Positions 35,770 to 44,476 of a stretch of DNA of 64,000 bases are shown here, piece by piece. Position numbers and translations under genes: made by a program. The stretch is taken from the NCBI RefSeq assembly GCF_006334915.2, contig NZ_VDMA02000002.1:434001-498000 (forward strand), in the 5' to 3' direction. This stretch comes from Microbispora catharanthi. GTDB taxonomy: Bacteria > Actinomycetota > Actinomycetes > Streptosporangiales > Streptosporangiaceae. The notes under the pieces were generated by a model. The model worked only from the letters and a program-made list of their open reading frames with translations, searched no databases and was not told the origin of the DNA. Position 1 is the stretch's first letter, and the number at the start of each line of letters is the position of its first letter.

Positions 35770-37555
35770 ACGGCTCGCGCCCCCGGGGACGGGTTCCGAG
35801 CGCGACGGCTCGGGCGACCTCCTCGGGGTGCGTCAGCTGGGGGTGATGGCCCGCGCCCGCAATCACCGTCACGGTGGCCCGCGCGAGCGTGTCCAGAAGG
35901 GCCCGCCCCTCCGTGCTGAGAGGGTCGCGGGAGCCCACGACGACGTGCACGTGTCCCGGGTAGCGCGTCAGCTCGGCCCGGAGGTCCGCCCTCCACCGGG
36001 GCGACGCCGTGGCGGCCAGGAGCCTGGCGGCGGTGGCGGCGGCGCCGCGGCGCAGATCCTCCACGCTCGAGTGGAGGGCGGCCGCGTGCGCCGGGTCTCC
36101 GGTGAGCCGCTCGGCCAGCGCCCGGGGTGAGACCCGGTCGAGGTACCGACGGGCCAGGAGCCGGGCGGCGCGAGCGGGGCGCGCCTGGAGGAAGAACGGC
36201 GCCACGAGCGTGAGCCGGTCCACCGCGTCCGGATGGGCGGCCGCGGCCTCGACGGCGGCCGCGGCGCCGATGGAGTGACCGACCAGGTGGCGTGCGCCGG
36301 TCTCGGTGACGAGGGCGGTCAGCCAGGACGGCCAGTCGTCGCGGCCTCCCGCGCTCATCCCCAGCCCCGGCAGGTCGGCGGCGCGGGCCTGGCCCAGCGC
36401 CGCGACGACCGGCGCCCAGGTGTCGGCGTTGACCGGCAGGCCCGGCAGCACCACCGTGGGCGCGTCCGGCTGGCCGAGCTCGAACGTCCGCACCCCACCC
36501 GGGCCGGTGAACCGTCTGCCGCCGGCGGGGGCGTCCCCGAACCGGCTCGCCGCCAGGCGGTCGGCCCAGCGGCGGATCGTCGTGGCGGTGTCCGGCATGG
36601 TCAGCCCGTGACGGGCGGCGAAGGCCCGCGCCGAGCCGGTGGGATAGCGGTCGCTCGACAGGAACGTCAGCGTCTCCGGGTCGGCCTTCGTGAGCCGGCG
36701 GGGCAGGCGCTTCAGCACGGCTACCGGAACCCGCGCCCGGGGCGCCTTGACCCGGTAGTGCTCCGCGACGAGCGCGAGCAGGCCGGGCAGGGCGGGCGTG
36801 TCGTCGTCCAGCAGCCAGTAGGAGGCGCGCTCGGCCGTCTCGTCCACCGGCAGCAGGGTCATGAACCGGGCGAGGTAGTCGACCGCGACCACGGGGACGA
36901 ACGTCCGCGCGTTCCCCGGAACCGCCGCGAGGCCGCCCCGCCAGAGGTCGCGCAGGGTCGACGCGAGCCCAAGGTACTGGCCGGACTCACCGGTGACGCT
37001 GTCGCCGATCACGCTGGCCGGATTGACGACCGACCAGGGAACGCCCAGCCGCTCCGCCTCGGATTGGAAGACGGCGTCCGCCTCCACCTTGGACGCCTCG
37101 TACGCGCCCAGGGCCCGGTAGGTCTCCCGCCGCTGCTCCTCGCTCCAGGGACGGGGGTCCTGCCCGCCCACGCGATAGCCGGAGACGTGGACGAGGCGGC
37201 GCAGCCGCGGCAGTCGCGCCGCGAAGGCGACGACCGCGCGGACGCTGCCGACGTTGGCACGGCGGGCCTCGTCCGCCGACATGCCGAACCGGTAGGCGCC
37301 GGCGCAGTTGTAGACCTCCGTGACGTCGTCGAGCTCCCCCTCGATCAGCGACGGCGTCGTGAAGTCGACCCGGAGGTCGGCCGGGGCCTCGTCATGCCCG
37401 TGCTCGGCGAGCCAGCGGGCGAGCCGCCGGTAGGACTCGTGGCTCCGGCCGGCCGTGCTCACCCGGACGCCGGCCTGACCGAGCGCGAGCACCAGGTGGC
37501 GTCCGACGAAGCCGGTCGCGCCCAGGACCAGCGCGTGCCGGTCCCCGGCGCTCAC
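35732..37555 (-). CDS. Fusion: NAD(P)-dependent SDR-type epimerase domain + alpha/beta hydrolase
   Basis: The 607-aa protein joins two enzymes. Residues about 1-330 are an extended SDR (GATGFVGRHLVLA nucleotide-binding loop; catalytic pair in YRALGAYEASKVEAD; NPASVIGDSVTG). Residues about 365-600 are an alpha/beta hydrolase (PGLPVNADTW, nucleophile elbow LVGHSIGAAAAVEAA, Asp in VVVGSRDPLS, His in GAGHHPQLTHPEEVARA). Such fusions are rare and the two halves may act in sequence on one lipid or polyketide-like substrate. The GTG start overlaps the stop of a broken TetR gene. It ends inside the convergent permease gene by 38 bp. Confidence 0.8.
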   Translation of the reverse strand: MSAGDRHALVLGATGFVGRHLVLALGQAGVRVSTAGRSHESYRRLARWLAEHGHDEAPADLRVDFTTPSLIEGELDDVTEVYNCAGAYRFGMSADEARRANVGSVRAVVAFAARLPRLRRLVHVSGYRVGGQDPRPWSEEQRRETYRALGAYEASKVEADAVFQSEAERLGVPWSVVNPASVIGDSVTGESGQYLGLASTLRDLWRGGLAAVPGNARTFVPVVAVDYLARFMTLLPVDETAERASYWLLDDDTPALPGLLALVAEHYRVKAPRARVPVAVLKRLPRRLTKADPETLTFLSSDRYPTGSARAFAARHGLTMPDTATTIRRWADRLAASRFGDAPAGGRRFTGPGGVRTFELGQPDAPTVVLPGLPVNADTWAPVVAALGQARAADLPGLGMSAGGRDDWPSWLTALVTETGARHLVGHSIGAAAAVEAAAAHPDAVDRLTLVAPFFLQARPARAARLLARRYLDRVSPRALAERLTGDPAHAAALHSSVEDLRRGAAATAARLLAATASPRWRADLRAELTRYPGHVHVVVGSRDPLSTEGRALLDTLARATVTVIAGAGHHPQLTHPEEVARAVALGTRPRGREPFSPSGRSARSRG

Positions 37556-37767
37556 GACGACACCTCCGTACGCTCACCCAGGGACGCCTCGTTGTCGTGG
37601 AAAGCGCCGTCGATCGGTACCGCGAGCGCCCGGGCCGCGCAGTGCGGCATCGTCCCCGGCGTGACTGCCGGAGCACCGCGGGCCAAGCGACAGCCCTGCC
37701 GCCGGATCAGCTCCGGCATCGACTCCACCAGCCGAGCACTTGTCTCGGATCCTTCGGTTCCAGCCAT
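37552..37767 (-). pseudogene. Broken TetR-family regulator gene with intact promoter
   Basis: The 71-aa frame from an ATG at 37767 begins like a TetR protein (SARLVESMPELIRRQG, helix 1) but the HTH and ligand domain are lost; the rest (LARGAPAVTPGTM and on) fits no family I know in any frame. It is translationally coupled (GTGA) to the SDR-hydrolase fusion. The promoter in front retains a perfect operator palindrome, which suggests the gene once encoded a repressor of this operon. It could still express a short peptide. Confidence 0.55.
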
Positions 37768-37773
37768 GCGCAA

Positions 37774-37803
37774 AGACTAGACCGGTCTACATATTTCATT
37801 CAA
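37774..37803 (-). promoter_or_regulatory. Promoter with TetR-type palindrome
   Basis: Minus-strand -35 TTGAAT (37803-37798) and -10 TAGTCT (37779-37774) are 18 bp apart. The spacer carries TAGACCGGTCTA (37778-37789), a perfect 12-bp palindrome typical of TetR operators, overlapping the -10 box. It drives the broken TetR and SDR-hydrolase genes. Confidence 0.6.
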
Positions 37804-38098
37804 GCGAGCGTCCGCCGCTTGAGCGGGCTGTAGCGTCCGGCCGTCACGGAGGATGAGTTCCGGACTCTGGTCGAGGGCGCCCGCCGGGATGGCGGGGGCG
37901 TGCCGGCTGATCAGGTCCAGCTGCTGCGGGAGTTCTTCCTGGAACGTGGTTCGACCGGGTCTGGCGGAGTTCGCGGATTCGGCAGGCGCGCCGAGGTGGC
38001 CGCCCCGGGCCCCGGGTGAGGAACAGCCCCCACACGCCACCGGGCCGCCCGTACGGACGGCCCGGTGAGGTGCTTCAAGGCGGGGTGGTGAGGAGGAT
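37790..38098. other. Gap between broken TetR promoter and helicase stop
   Basis: This 309-bp gap holds the -35 region of the TetR-type promoter, a helicase terminator (38039-38066) and a plus-strand coding-like stretch (37834-38019). That stretch, without start codon, reads TEDEFRTLVEGARRDGGGVP and ends at a TGA. It has coding-like amino acid use but no identified homologue and may be a gene fragment. No other feature is seen. Confidence 0.4.
38039..38066 (-). terminator. Hairpin after DEAD-box helicase gene
   Basis: ACCGGGCCG (38039-38047) pairs with CGGCCCGGT (38058-38066); the inside CCGTACGG is itself palindromic, so the stem is nearly continuous. It lies 33 bp past the helicase stop. 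Confidence 0.65.
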
Positions 38099-39676
38099 TC
38101 AGCGGCCGGTGAAGCGGCTTCCGCGGCCGCGGCGCCCGCCCTGGCCGCCGTATCCGCCCTGACCGCTGTATCCGCCCTGGCTCCCGTACCCGGCCTGACC
38201 GCTGTATCCGGCCTGACCGTGCCCGGCCTGGCCGCCGTGTCCGCCCGTGCGGCCACGGTGGTGGCCGCCGCCGGTCTCGGCGCGGCCCTCGGCACGGCCG
38301 TCGCCGGTCCAGGGACCGCGAGGCCGCTCGCCCTGCTCGGACCGCCTGCGCCGGCCGTCGCCGTCACCCGGACGGTCGGCGCCGCGATGACGGTCTCCGC
38401 CGTGCCGCCGGCGGCCGGGCGTCCGGTCGTCCCGCGCGGGCCGCAGCGGCCTGCGCACGTCGGGCTCCCACACGGGAACGGCCGCGCCGTTCGGCCGCCG
38501 GGCCCCGGCGATCTCGGCCAGGATCGGATCGCCCGGCGCCACCCGGTGACGGGACGGGGTCACCCCCGCCTTGCGGGTCATCGAATCGGTGGCGCGGCGC
38601 TCGCTCGGCAGGACCAGAGTCAGCACCACGCCGCGCTCGCCCGCGCGGGCCGTACGGCCGCCCCGGTGCAGGTAGCTCTTGTGGTCGGCCGGCGGGTCGA
38701 CGTGCAGCACGAGGCTCACGTCGTCCACGTGGATGCCGCGGGCGGCGACGTCGGTGCAGACGAGCACCCCGATGGTGCCCTCGCGGAACCCGTCGAGGAT
38801 GCGGGTGCGCTGGTTCTGCCGCTTGCCGCCGTGCAGACCGCCCGCGCGGACCCCCGACCGGGCGAGTTGCTTCACGACGCGGTCGACGCCGTGCTGGGTG
38901 CGGACGAACAGGATCGTACGGCCGTCCCGGTTGGCGATCTCCGCCGTCACGTCCGCCTTGTCGTCGCGGTGCACCTGGATCAGGTGGTGCTCCATCGTCT
39001 CCACCGAGGAGGTGGCCGGGTCCAGGGAGTGGATCACCGGGTCGGTCAGGAAGCGGGTGACAAGCCTGTCCACGTCACCGTCGAGCGTCGCGGAGAACAG
39101 CAGGCGCTGCCCGTCGGCGGGCGTACGCGCGAGCAGCGCGCTGACCACGGGCAGGAACCCGAGGTCGCACATGTGGTCGGCCTCGTCGAGGACGGTGATC
39201 TGGACGTCGTCCAGCGCGCACTCGCCCTGCTCGATGAGGTCGGTGAGGCGGCCGGGCGTGGCGACGACGACGTCGACCCCCCGGCGCAGGTCCTCGATCT
39301 GGCGGCCCATGGACATGCCGCCGACGACCGTGCGGGTGCGCAGCGACAGTCCGCGGCCGAGCGGTTCGAGGGCGTCGGCCACCTGCAGGGCCAGTTCGCG
39401 GGTGGGCACCAGGACGAGGGCCCGGGGCCGGCCGGGGCGTGCCTTCTCCCCCGCGATCCTGGTCAGCGTGGGCAGGCCGAAGGCGAGCGTCTTGCCGGAG
39501 CCGGTCTGGCCCCGGCCGAGGACGTCGTACCCGGCGAGGATGTCGGGGATGGCCGCCCGCTGGATCGGGAACGGCGCGGTGATGCCCTGCCGGGCCAGCC
39601 CCGCCACGAGCGGCTTGGGCAGACCCAGCAGTGCGAACTCGGCGCGGGTCTCGGTGCCCTCACCGAGGTCAAGCAT
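38099..39676 (-). CDS. DEAD-box ATP-dependent RNA helicase
   Basis: This 525-aa protein unwinds RNA, e.g. in ribosome assembly or cold adaptation. Q-motif region and motif I (GRGQTGSGKT near 57), PTREL, the DEAD box (VLDEADHM near 163), SAT (near 195) and motif VI (HRGGRTARAG) are intact. The C-terminal 90 residues are basic and then low-complexity (AGYSGQAGYGSQGGYSGQ and on, then GRRGRGSR), RGG-like, suited to RNA binding or condensate formation; the DNA there is a short tandem repeat. The start ATG at 39676 or GTG at 39682 follows a GAAAGG ribosome site that is buried in a leader structure. Family relation is to RhlE/DeaD; exact role is inferred. Confidence 0.9.
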   Translation of the reverse strand: MLDLGEGTETRAEFALLGLPKPLVAGLARQGITAPFPIQRAAIPDILAGYDVLGRGQTGSGKTLAFGLPTLTRIAGEKARPGRPRALVLVPTRELALQVADALEPLGRGLSLRTRTVVGGMSMGRQIEDLRRGVDVVVATPGRLTDLIEQGECALDDVQITVLDEADHMCDLGFLPVVSALLARTPADGQRLLFSATLDGDVDRLVTRFLTDPVIHSLDPATSSVETMEHHLIQVHRDDKADVTAEIANRDGRTILFVRTQHGVDRVVKQLARSGVRAGGLHGGKRQNQRTRILDGFREGTIGVLVCTDVAARGIHVDDVSLVLHVDPPADHKSYLHRGGRTARAGERGVVLTLVLPSERRATDSMTRKAGVTPSRHRVAPGDPILAEIAGARRPNGAAVPVWEPDVRRPLRPARDDRTPGRRRHGGDRHRGADRPGDGDGRRRRSEQGERPRGPWTGDGRAEGRAETGGGHHRGRTGGHGGQAGHGQAGYSGQAGYGSQGGYSGQGGYGGQGGRRGRGSRFTGR

Positions 39677-39691
39677 GGTCACGAAATCGTG

Positions 39692-39854
39692 CCTTTCGTA
39701 GAAAGAACGTGCCGGAACACGTGGGCGCGTCACTTCTGCGAAAGGACGAGCCTGTACAGGTACGGCAGGCGAGCCGTACCGATCGGGGCGCCGGGGGCCG
39801 GAGAATGAAGCGGCCTGCGCCCGGGTGATGCCGTGAGCGCGTCCCGCAGAAGTG
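39692..39854 (-). promoter_or_regulatory. Structured 5' leader of DEAD-box helicase mRNA
   Basis: In the minus-strand RNA, CACTTCTGCG (39854-39845) can pair perfectly with CGCAGAAGTG (39740-39731). Directly before that arm lies CCTTTCG (39745-39739), which can pair with the Shine-Dalgarno-containing CGAAAGG (39698-39692). A third perfect stem, GGTACGGC (39780-39773 side) with GCCGTACC (39766-39759 side), 6-nt loop, lies between. The arrangement could switch access to the ribosome site. Confidence 0.5.
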
Positions 39855-39980
39855 GAGACCGCCGGGTGGCGGCATCCCACGGACGCCCGTCACTCACGTC
39901 GCACAATGCAAAGCAAAGAACAACTGTACGGCATTCCCGCGCCGCGACGGCGATTTGCCGGGCGGACTGCGGCGGGAGCG

Positions 39981-40023
39981 CCGCGTCGTGAGCACCCGCG
40001 TCGCGAGCACCGCGTCGTGAACG
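39981..40023. repeat. Three 14-15-bp tandem repeats
   Basis: Units CCGCGTCGTGAGCAC (39981-39995), CCGCGTCGCGAGCA (39996-40009) and CCGCGTCGTGAACG (40010-40023) differ at few positions. They lie between the helicase leader and the suf terminator. Confidence 0.8.
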
Positions 40024-40050
40024 CTCCGGGAAACGATCGCCGGAACGCGT

Positions 40051-40077
40051 GTGTCCGGGGCACGAGGCCCCGGACAC
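40051..40077 (-). terminator. Terminator of the suf operon
   Basis: GTGTCCGGGGC (40051-40061) pairs perfectly over 11 bp with GCCCCGGACAC (40067-40077), 5-nt loop. It lies 33 bp after the stop of the last suf gene. Confidence 0.75.
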
Positions 40078-40109
40078 GCGGGTGGCGGGACCGGACCCGG
40101 CCCGGCCGG

Positions 40110-40499
40110 TCAGACGTTGAAACCGAGCATGCGAAGCTGGTCGCGGCCCTCGTCGGTGATCTTGTCGGGACCCCACGGCGGCAGCCAGACCCAGTTGATG
40201 ACCACGTTGGAGACCAGGTCGGCGAGCGCCGAGTTGGCCTGGTCCTCGATCACGTCGGTCAGCGGGCAGGCGGCGCTGGTCAGCGTCATGTCGATGGTGG
40301 CGATCGGGCGCTCGCCCTCGCCGGCCGGGTCGAGGTTGACGCCGTAGACGAGGCCGAGGTCCACCACGTTGATCCCCAGCTCGGGGTCGACGACGTCCTT
40401 CAGCGCCTCGAGCACGTCGTCAAGGGAGCTCTCCCCGTCGTAGGTCCCGGTCGCCGCCTCGGTCGCGGTTCCCGTCGGGGTCTCGGTCGGCTTGCTCAC
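40110..40499 (-). CDS. sufT: SufT-like Fe-S assembly protein (DUF59/MIP18)
   Basis: This 129-aa protein belongs to the DUF59/MIP18 family that aids maturation of Fe-S proteins. The core motif DPELGINVVDLGLVYGV (residues 37-53) and TSAACPLTDVIEDQ with its conserved Cys near 75-78 are intact. An N-terminal Thr/Glu-rich extension of about 25 residues is not part of the family. It closes the SUF operon, downstream of sufU by 67 bp, and is followed by the terminator. Whether it carries a cluster itself is not known. Confidence 0.9.
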   Translation of the reverse strand: MSKPTETPTGTATEAATGTYDGESSLDDVLEALKDVVDPELGINVVDLGLVYGVNLDPAGEGERPIATIDMTLTSAACPLTDVIEDQANSALADLVSNVVINWVWLPPWGPDKITDEGRDQLRMLGFNV

Positions 40500-40566
40500 G
40501 TCGTCTCCTCACCTCGCGGCGCCCGCGGGGCGGCGCCGTACTTCCCAACGCGGCCGGGGCGGCCGG

Positions 40567-41004
40567 TCATCCCTGGCTCCTCATCAGCGCGTCCTTGTAG
40601 GCCATCCAGGCCAGCAGCGCGCACTTGACGCGGGCGGGGAACTTCGCCACACCGGCGAACGCCACCGCGTCGCCCAGCACGTCCTCGTCGGGCTCCACCT
40701 GGCCCCTGCCCTGCATGAGCCGGGTGAACTCCTCCACCACCGACAGCGACTCCTCCACCGTGGAGCCGGTGGCGAGCTCGTGCAGCACCGAGGCGGCGGC
40801 CTGGCTGATGGAGCAGCCCTGGCCGTCGTAGGACACGTCGAGCACCTTGCCGCCGTCGGCCACCTTCACCCGCAGCGTCACCTCGTCGCCGCAGGTGGGG
40901 TTGACGTGGTGCACCTCCGCGTCGTACGGATCACGCAGGCCCCGCCCCTGGGGATGCTTGTAGTGCTCCAGGATCAGCTCCTGGTACATGGATTCACCGA
41001 TCAT
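40567..41004 (-). CDS. sufU: SufU Fe-S/sulfur-transfer scaffold
   Basis: This 145-aa IscU-like protein accepts persulfide from SufS, with a zinc site in the Gram-positive/actinobacterial SufU. Three key Cys are seen: NPTCGDEV near 38, GQGCSIS near 63, and VKCALLAW near 125. The 15-20-residue insertion after the second Cys, typical of SufU, is present (TGSTVEESLSVVEE). Start at 41004 is MIGES; MYQEL five residues later is also possible. Gene order next to sufS and sufT supports the role. Confidence 0.92.
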   Translation of the reverse strand: MIGESMYQELILEHYKHPQGRGLRDPYDAEVHHVNPTCGDEVTLRVKVADGGKVLDVSYDGQGCSISQAAASVLHELATGSTVEESLSVVEEFTRLMQGRGQVEPDEDVLGDAVAFAGVAKFPARVKCALLAWMAYKDALMRSQG

Positions 41005-41007
41005 GGC

Positions 41008-42269
41008 TCAGCCGAACACCTTCTGCACGTGGTGGAGGCCGCGGACCAGTGCGTCGATCTCGGCCGTCGTGTTGTACAGGTAGAAAGACGCCCGCGTGGT
41101 CGCCGGAATTCCGAACCTGAGGTGGAGCGGCCGGGCGCAGTGATGACCTACCCGCACCGCGATCCCGTACACGTCGTCGAGGATCTGCCCCACGTCGTGC
41201 GGGTGGATCCCCTCCAGCGTGAACGAGATCGTGCCGCCGCGGGCGATGGGCGTGCGCGGGCCGATGATCCTGAGCCCGGGGACCTCCGGCAGCGCCTCCA
41301 GCGCGTACGCGACCAGTTCCTTCTCGTGCGCCTTGATCTGGTCCATGCCGACGGCGGTCAGGTAGTCGGCCGCCGCGCCGAGGCCGATCGCCTCGACGAT
41401 GGGCGGCGTTCCCGCCTCGAACTTGTGCGGCACCGGCGCGTACGTCGAGCGGTCCATCCAGACCGCCTCGATCATCTCGCCGCCGCCGAGGAACGGCGGC
41501 ATGGCGTCGAGCAGCTCACGGCGGCCCCACAGCACGCCGATGCCGGACGGCCCGACCATCTTGTGGCCGGTGAACGCGACGAAGTCGACGCCCAGCTCGG
41601 TCACGTCCACGGGCTGGTGGGGCACCGACTGCGACGCGTCGAGCATCATCAGCGCGCCGACCTCGCGCACGCGGGCCAGGATCGGCGAGACCGAGTTGAC
41701 CGTGCCGAGCACGTTCGACTGGTGCGCGATCGAGACGATCTTCGTGCGCTCGTTGACCAGCTCCTCCAGGCCCCCGATGTCGAGGCGGCCCTCGTCGGTC
41801 ACGGGGAACCAGCGCAGCGTCGCGCCGGTCCGCTGCGCGAGCAGCTGCCACGGCACGATGTTGGAGTGGTGCTCCATCTCCGAGATGACGATCTCGTCGC
41901 CGGGGCCGATCCGGAACCGCTCGTCCTCGCCGACGGGGTTGCCGAAGGCGTACGCCACGAGGTTGAGGGCCTCGGAGGCGTTCTTGGTGAAGACGATCTC
42001 GTCACGCGACGGGGCCTTCACGAACGCGGCGATCTTGTCGCGCGCGGCCTCGTACGCCTCGGTCGACTCGCTGCCCAGCACGTGCAGCGCCCGGCCGACG
42101 TTGCCGTAGTGCCAGGTCAGGTGATCGCGCATGGTCTCGATCACCTGGGTCGGCTTCTGGGAGGAGTTGCCGGAGTCGAGGTAGACCAGCGACCTGCCTC
42201 CGGGGAGTTCGCGGCCGAGGACCGGGAAGTCCTTCCTGATCCTCTCCACGTCGAAGCCGGGCGCACTCA

Positions 42270-42270
<1 letters not shown>
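41008..42270 (-). CDS. sufS: Cysteine desulfurase SufS
   Basis: This PLP enzyme takes sulfur from cysteine for Fe-S cluster assembly. The 420-aa class II SufS shows PLP Lys in FTGHKMVGPSGIGVLWG (about 225-241), the active-site Cys in VGHHCARPLHLRFG near 370, and N-terminal GRSLVYLDSGNSSQKP. The start overlaps the SufC stop (ATGA). It lies in order sufC-sufS-sufU, as in other actinobacteria. Confidence 0.95.
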
Positions 42271-43019
<749 letters not shown>

Positions 43020-43025
43020 TTGTAT

Positions 43026-43355
43026 TTACTCCTTCGAGAGCGAGACGTACACGTCGTCGCCTTCGATCTTGACTCGGTAGACGTTGACGGGCCTGGTCGC
43101 GGGCGGCCCGGTGGGCTTGCCGCTGCGCAGGTCGAAGCAGGAGCCGTGCAGCCAGCACTCCAGCGTGTGGTCGTAGACCTCGCCCTCGCTGAGGCGGACC
43201 TCCGCGTGGGAGCACACGTCGTGCAGGGCGAAGACCTCGCCGCCGGTCCGCACCAGCGCGACCGGCGTCTCCCCGACCTCCAGGCCGATGACGCCGCCGT
43301 CGGGGATGTCGCCGACCTGGCAGACCTTCTCCCAGTGGGCGGTCTCGGCGCTCAT
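43026..43355 (-). CDS. Rieske-type [2Fe-2S] ferredoxin in SUF operon
   Basis: This 109-aa protein is a small Rieske ferredoxin, related to biphenyl dioxygenase-type ferredoxins. The cluster ligands CSHAE and CWLHGSCFD (Cys-X-His ... Cys-X2-His) are at about 47-50 and 67-75. Actinobacterial suf operons often carry this gene. It probably passes electrons for cluster formation or repair. Its start overlaps the sufD stop by four bases. Confidence 0.92.
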   Translation of the reverse strand: MSAETAHWEKVCQVGDIPDGGVIGLEVGETPVALVRTGGEVFALHDVCSHAEVRLSEGEVYDHTLECWLHGSCFDLRSGKPTGPPATRPVNVYRVKIEGDDVYVSLSKE

Positions 43356-44476
43356 CGAGCCAGCTCCGCCTCGACCGCGGACAGGACGCGCTCGCGGATC
43401 TCCGGCACCTCGATCTTCTCCAGCAGCTGGGCGAAGAAGCCGTGGATGACCAGGCGGCGGGCCTCGTCGAACGGGATGCCGCGGGCCTGCAGATAGAAGA
43501 TGTGCTCGTCGTCGAGGCGGCCGGAGGCGGACGCGTGGCCCGCTCCCGCGACCTCGCCGGTGAGGATCTCCAGGTTCGGCACCGAGTCGGCGCGGGCGCC
43601 GTCGGTGAGGATGAGGTTGCGGTTCAGCTCGTAGGTGTCGGTGCCCTCGGCCTCGGCCCGGATGATCACGTCGCCGATCCAGACCGCGTGGGCGCCGTCG
43701 CCCTGTAGCGCGCCCTTGTAGGTCACGTTGCTGCGGCAGTTGGGCACGCTGTGGTCCACCAGCAGGCGGTGCTCCAGGTGCTGGCCCTCGTCCACGAAGT
43801 ACAGGCCGGTCAGGTCGGCGTCGCCGCCCGGGGCGGTGTACGACACCGAGGGCGACAACCGTACGAGGTCGCCGCCGAGGGTGACCACGAACGAGCGGAA
43901 CGTCGCGTCCTTGCCGAGCCGCGCGTGGTGGTGGGAGACGTGCACGGCGTCGTCGTCCCAGTCCTGCAGGCTGACGACCTTGAGCGTCCCTCCCTCGGCC
44001 ACATCGAACTCGACGTTGTCGGCGTAGACGGCGCTGCCACGGTGGTCCAGGACCAGCACGGCCTCGGCCATCGGCTCCACCGACACGAGGATGTGCCCGT
44101 AGGCGGCGGCGCCCGCCCCGGACCCCCGCAGGGTGATCACGGTGGGCCGGGAGGCGGCCGTCATCTTCGGCACGGTGACGACGGTGGCCTTCTCGAACGA
44201 CGAGTAGGCCTGCGCGCTCACCCGGTCGGCCGGCGTGTAGGCCTTGCCGAGCCGGGCGTCGTCACGGCCGACGGTCTCGACGCGCACCTCGGGCGCCGCC
44301 TCGACGTCCACCACGACGCCGCCGGTGACGGCGGCCGTGCCGTTGTGCAGCCCCTTCAGCCGCGACAGCGGCGTGAAGCGCCACTCCTCCTCGCGGCCCG
44401 TCGGCACCGGGAAGTCGGCCACGTCGTACGACGACTTCTCGTGCAGCGTCGACAGCGGCTTGGTCTCCAGGCCCAT
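43352..44476 (-). CDS. sufD: SufD scaffold subunit
   Basis: This is a 374-aa beta-helix partner of SufB in the Fe-S assembly scaffold. The family C-terminal pattern RGIPFDEARRLVIHGFFAQL is clear, as is LYFVDEGQHLEHRLLVDHSVPNC with ALQGDGAHAVWIGDVIIRAEAE. The ATG at 44476 overlaps the SufB stop (ATGA), and the Rieske gene overlaps its end. Coding strand and order agree with a single operon. Confidence 0.93.
   Translation of the reverse strand: MGLETKPLSTLHEKSSYDVADFPVPTGREEEWRFTPLSRLKGLHNGTAAVTGGVVVDVEAAPEVRVETVGRDDARLGKAYTPADRVSAQAYSSFEKATVVTVPKMTAASRPTVITLRGSGAGAAAYGHILVSVEPMAEAVLVLDHRGSAVYADNVEFDVAEGGTLKVVSLQDWDDDAVHVSHHHARLGKDATFRSFVVTLGGDLVRLSPSVSYTAPGGDADLTGLYFVDEGQHLEHRLLVDHSVPNCRSNVTYKGALQGDGAHAVWIGDVIIRAEAEGTDTYELNRNLILTDGARADSVPNLEILTGEVAGAGHASASGRLDDEHIFYLQARGIPFDEARRLVIHGFFAQLLEKIEVPEIRERVLSAVEAELAR

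Larger units (their letters stand above)
39677..40109. other. 433-bp gap upstream of helicase gene
   Basis: Besides the helicase leader (39692-39854), this stretch holds an AT-richer patch near 39900-39940 that is the likely helicase promoter, three 14-15-bp tandem repeats (39981-40023) and the suf operon terminator (40051-40077). No ORF with a ribosome site fits. Confidence 0.5.

Noticed and set aside
37834..38019. Plus-strand coding-like fragment (TEDEFRTLVEGARRDGGGVP)
   Set aside because: No start codon or ribosome site and no certain homologue; noted only inside the gap entry.
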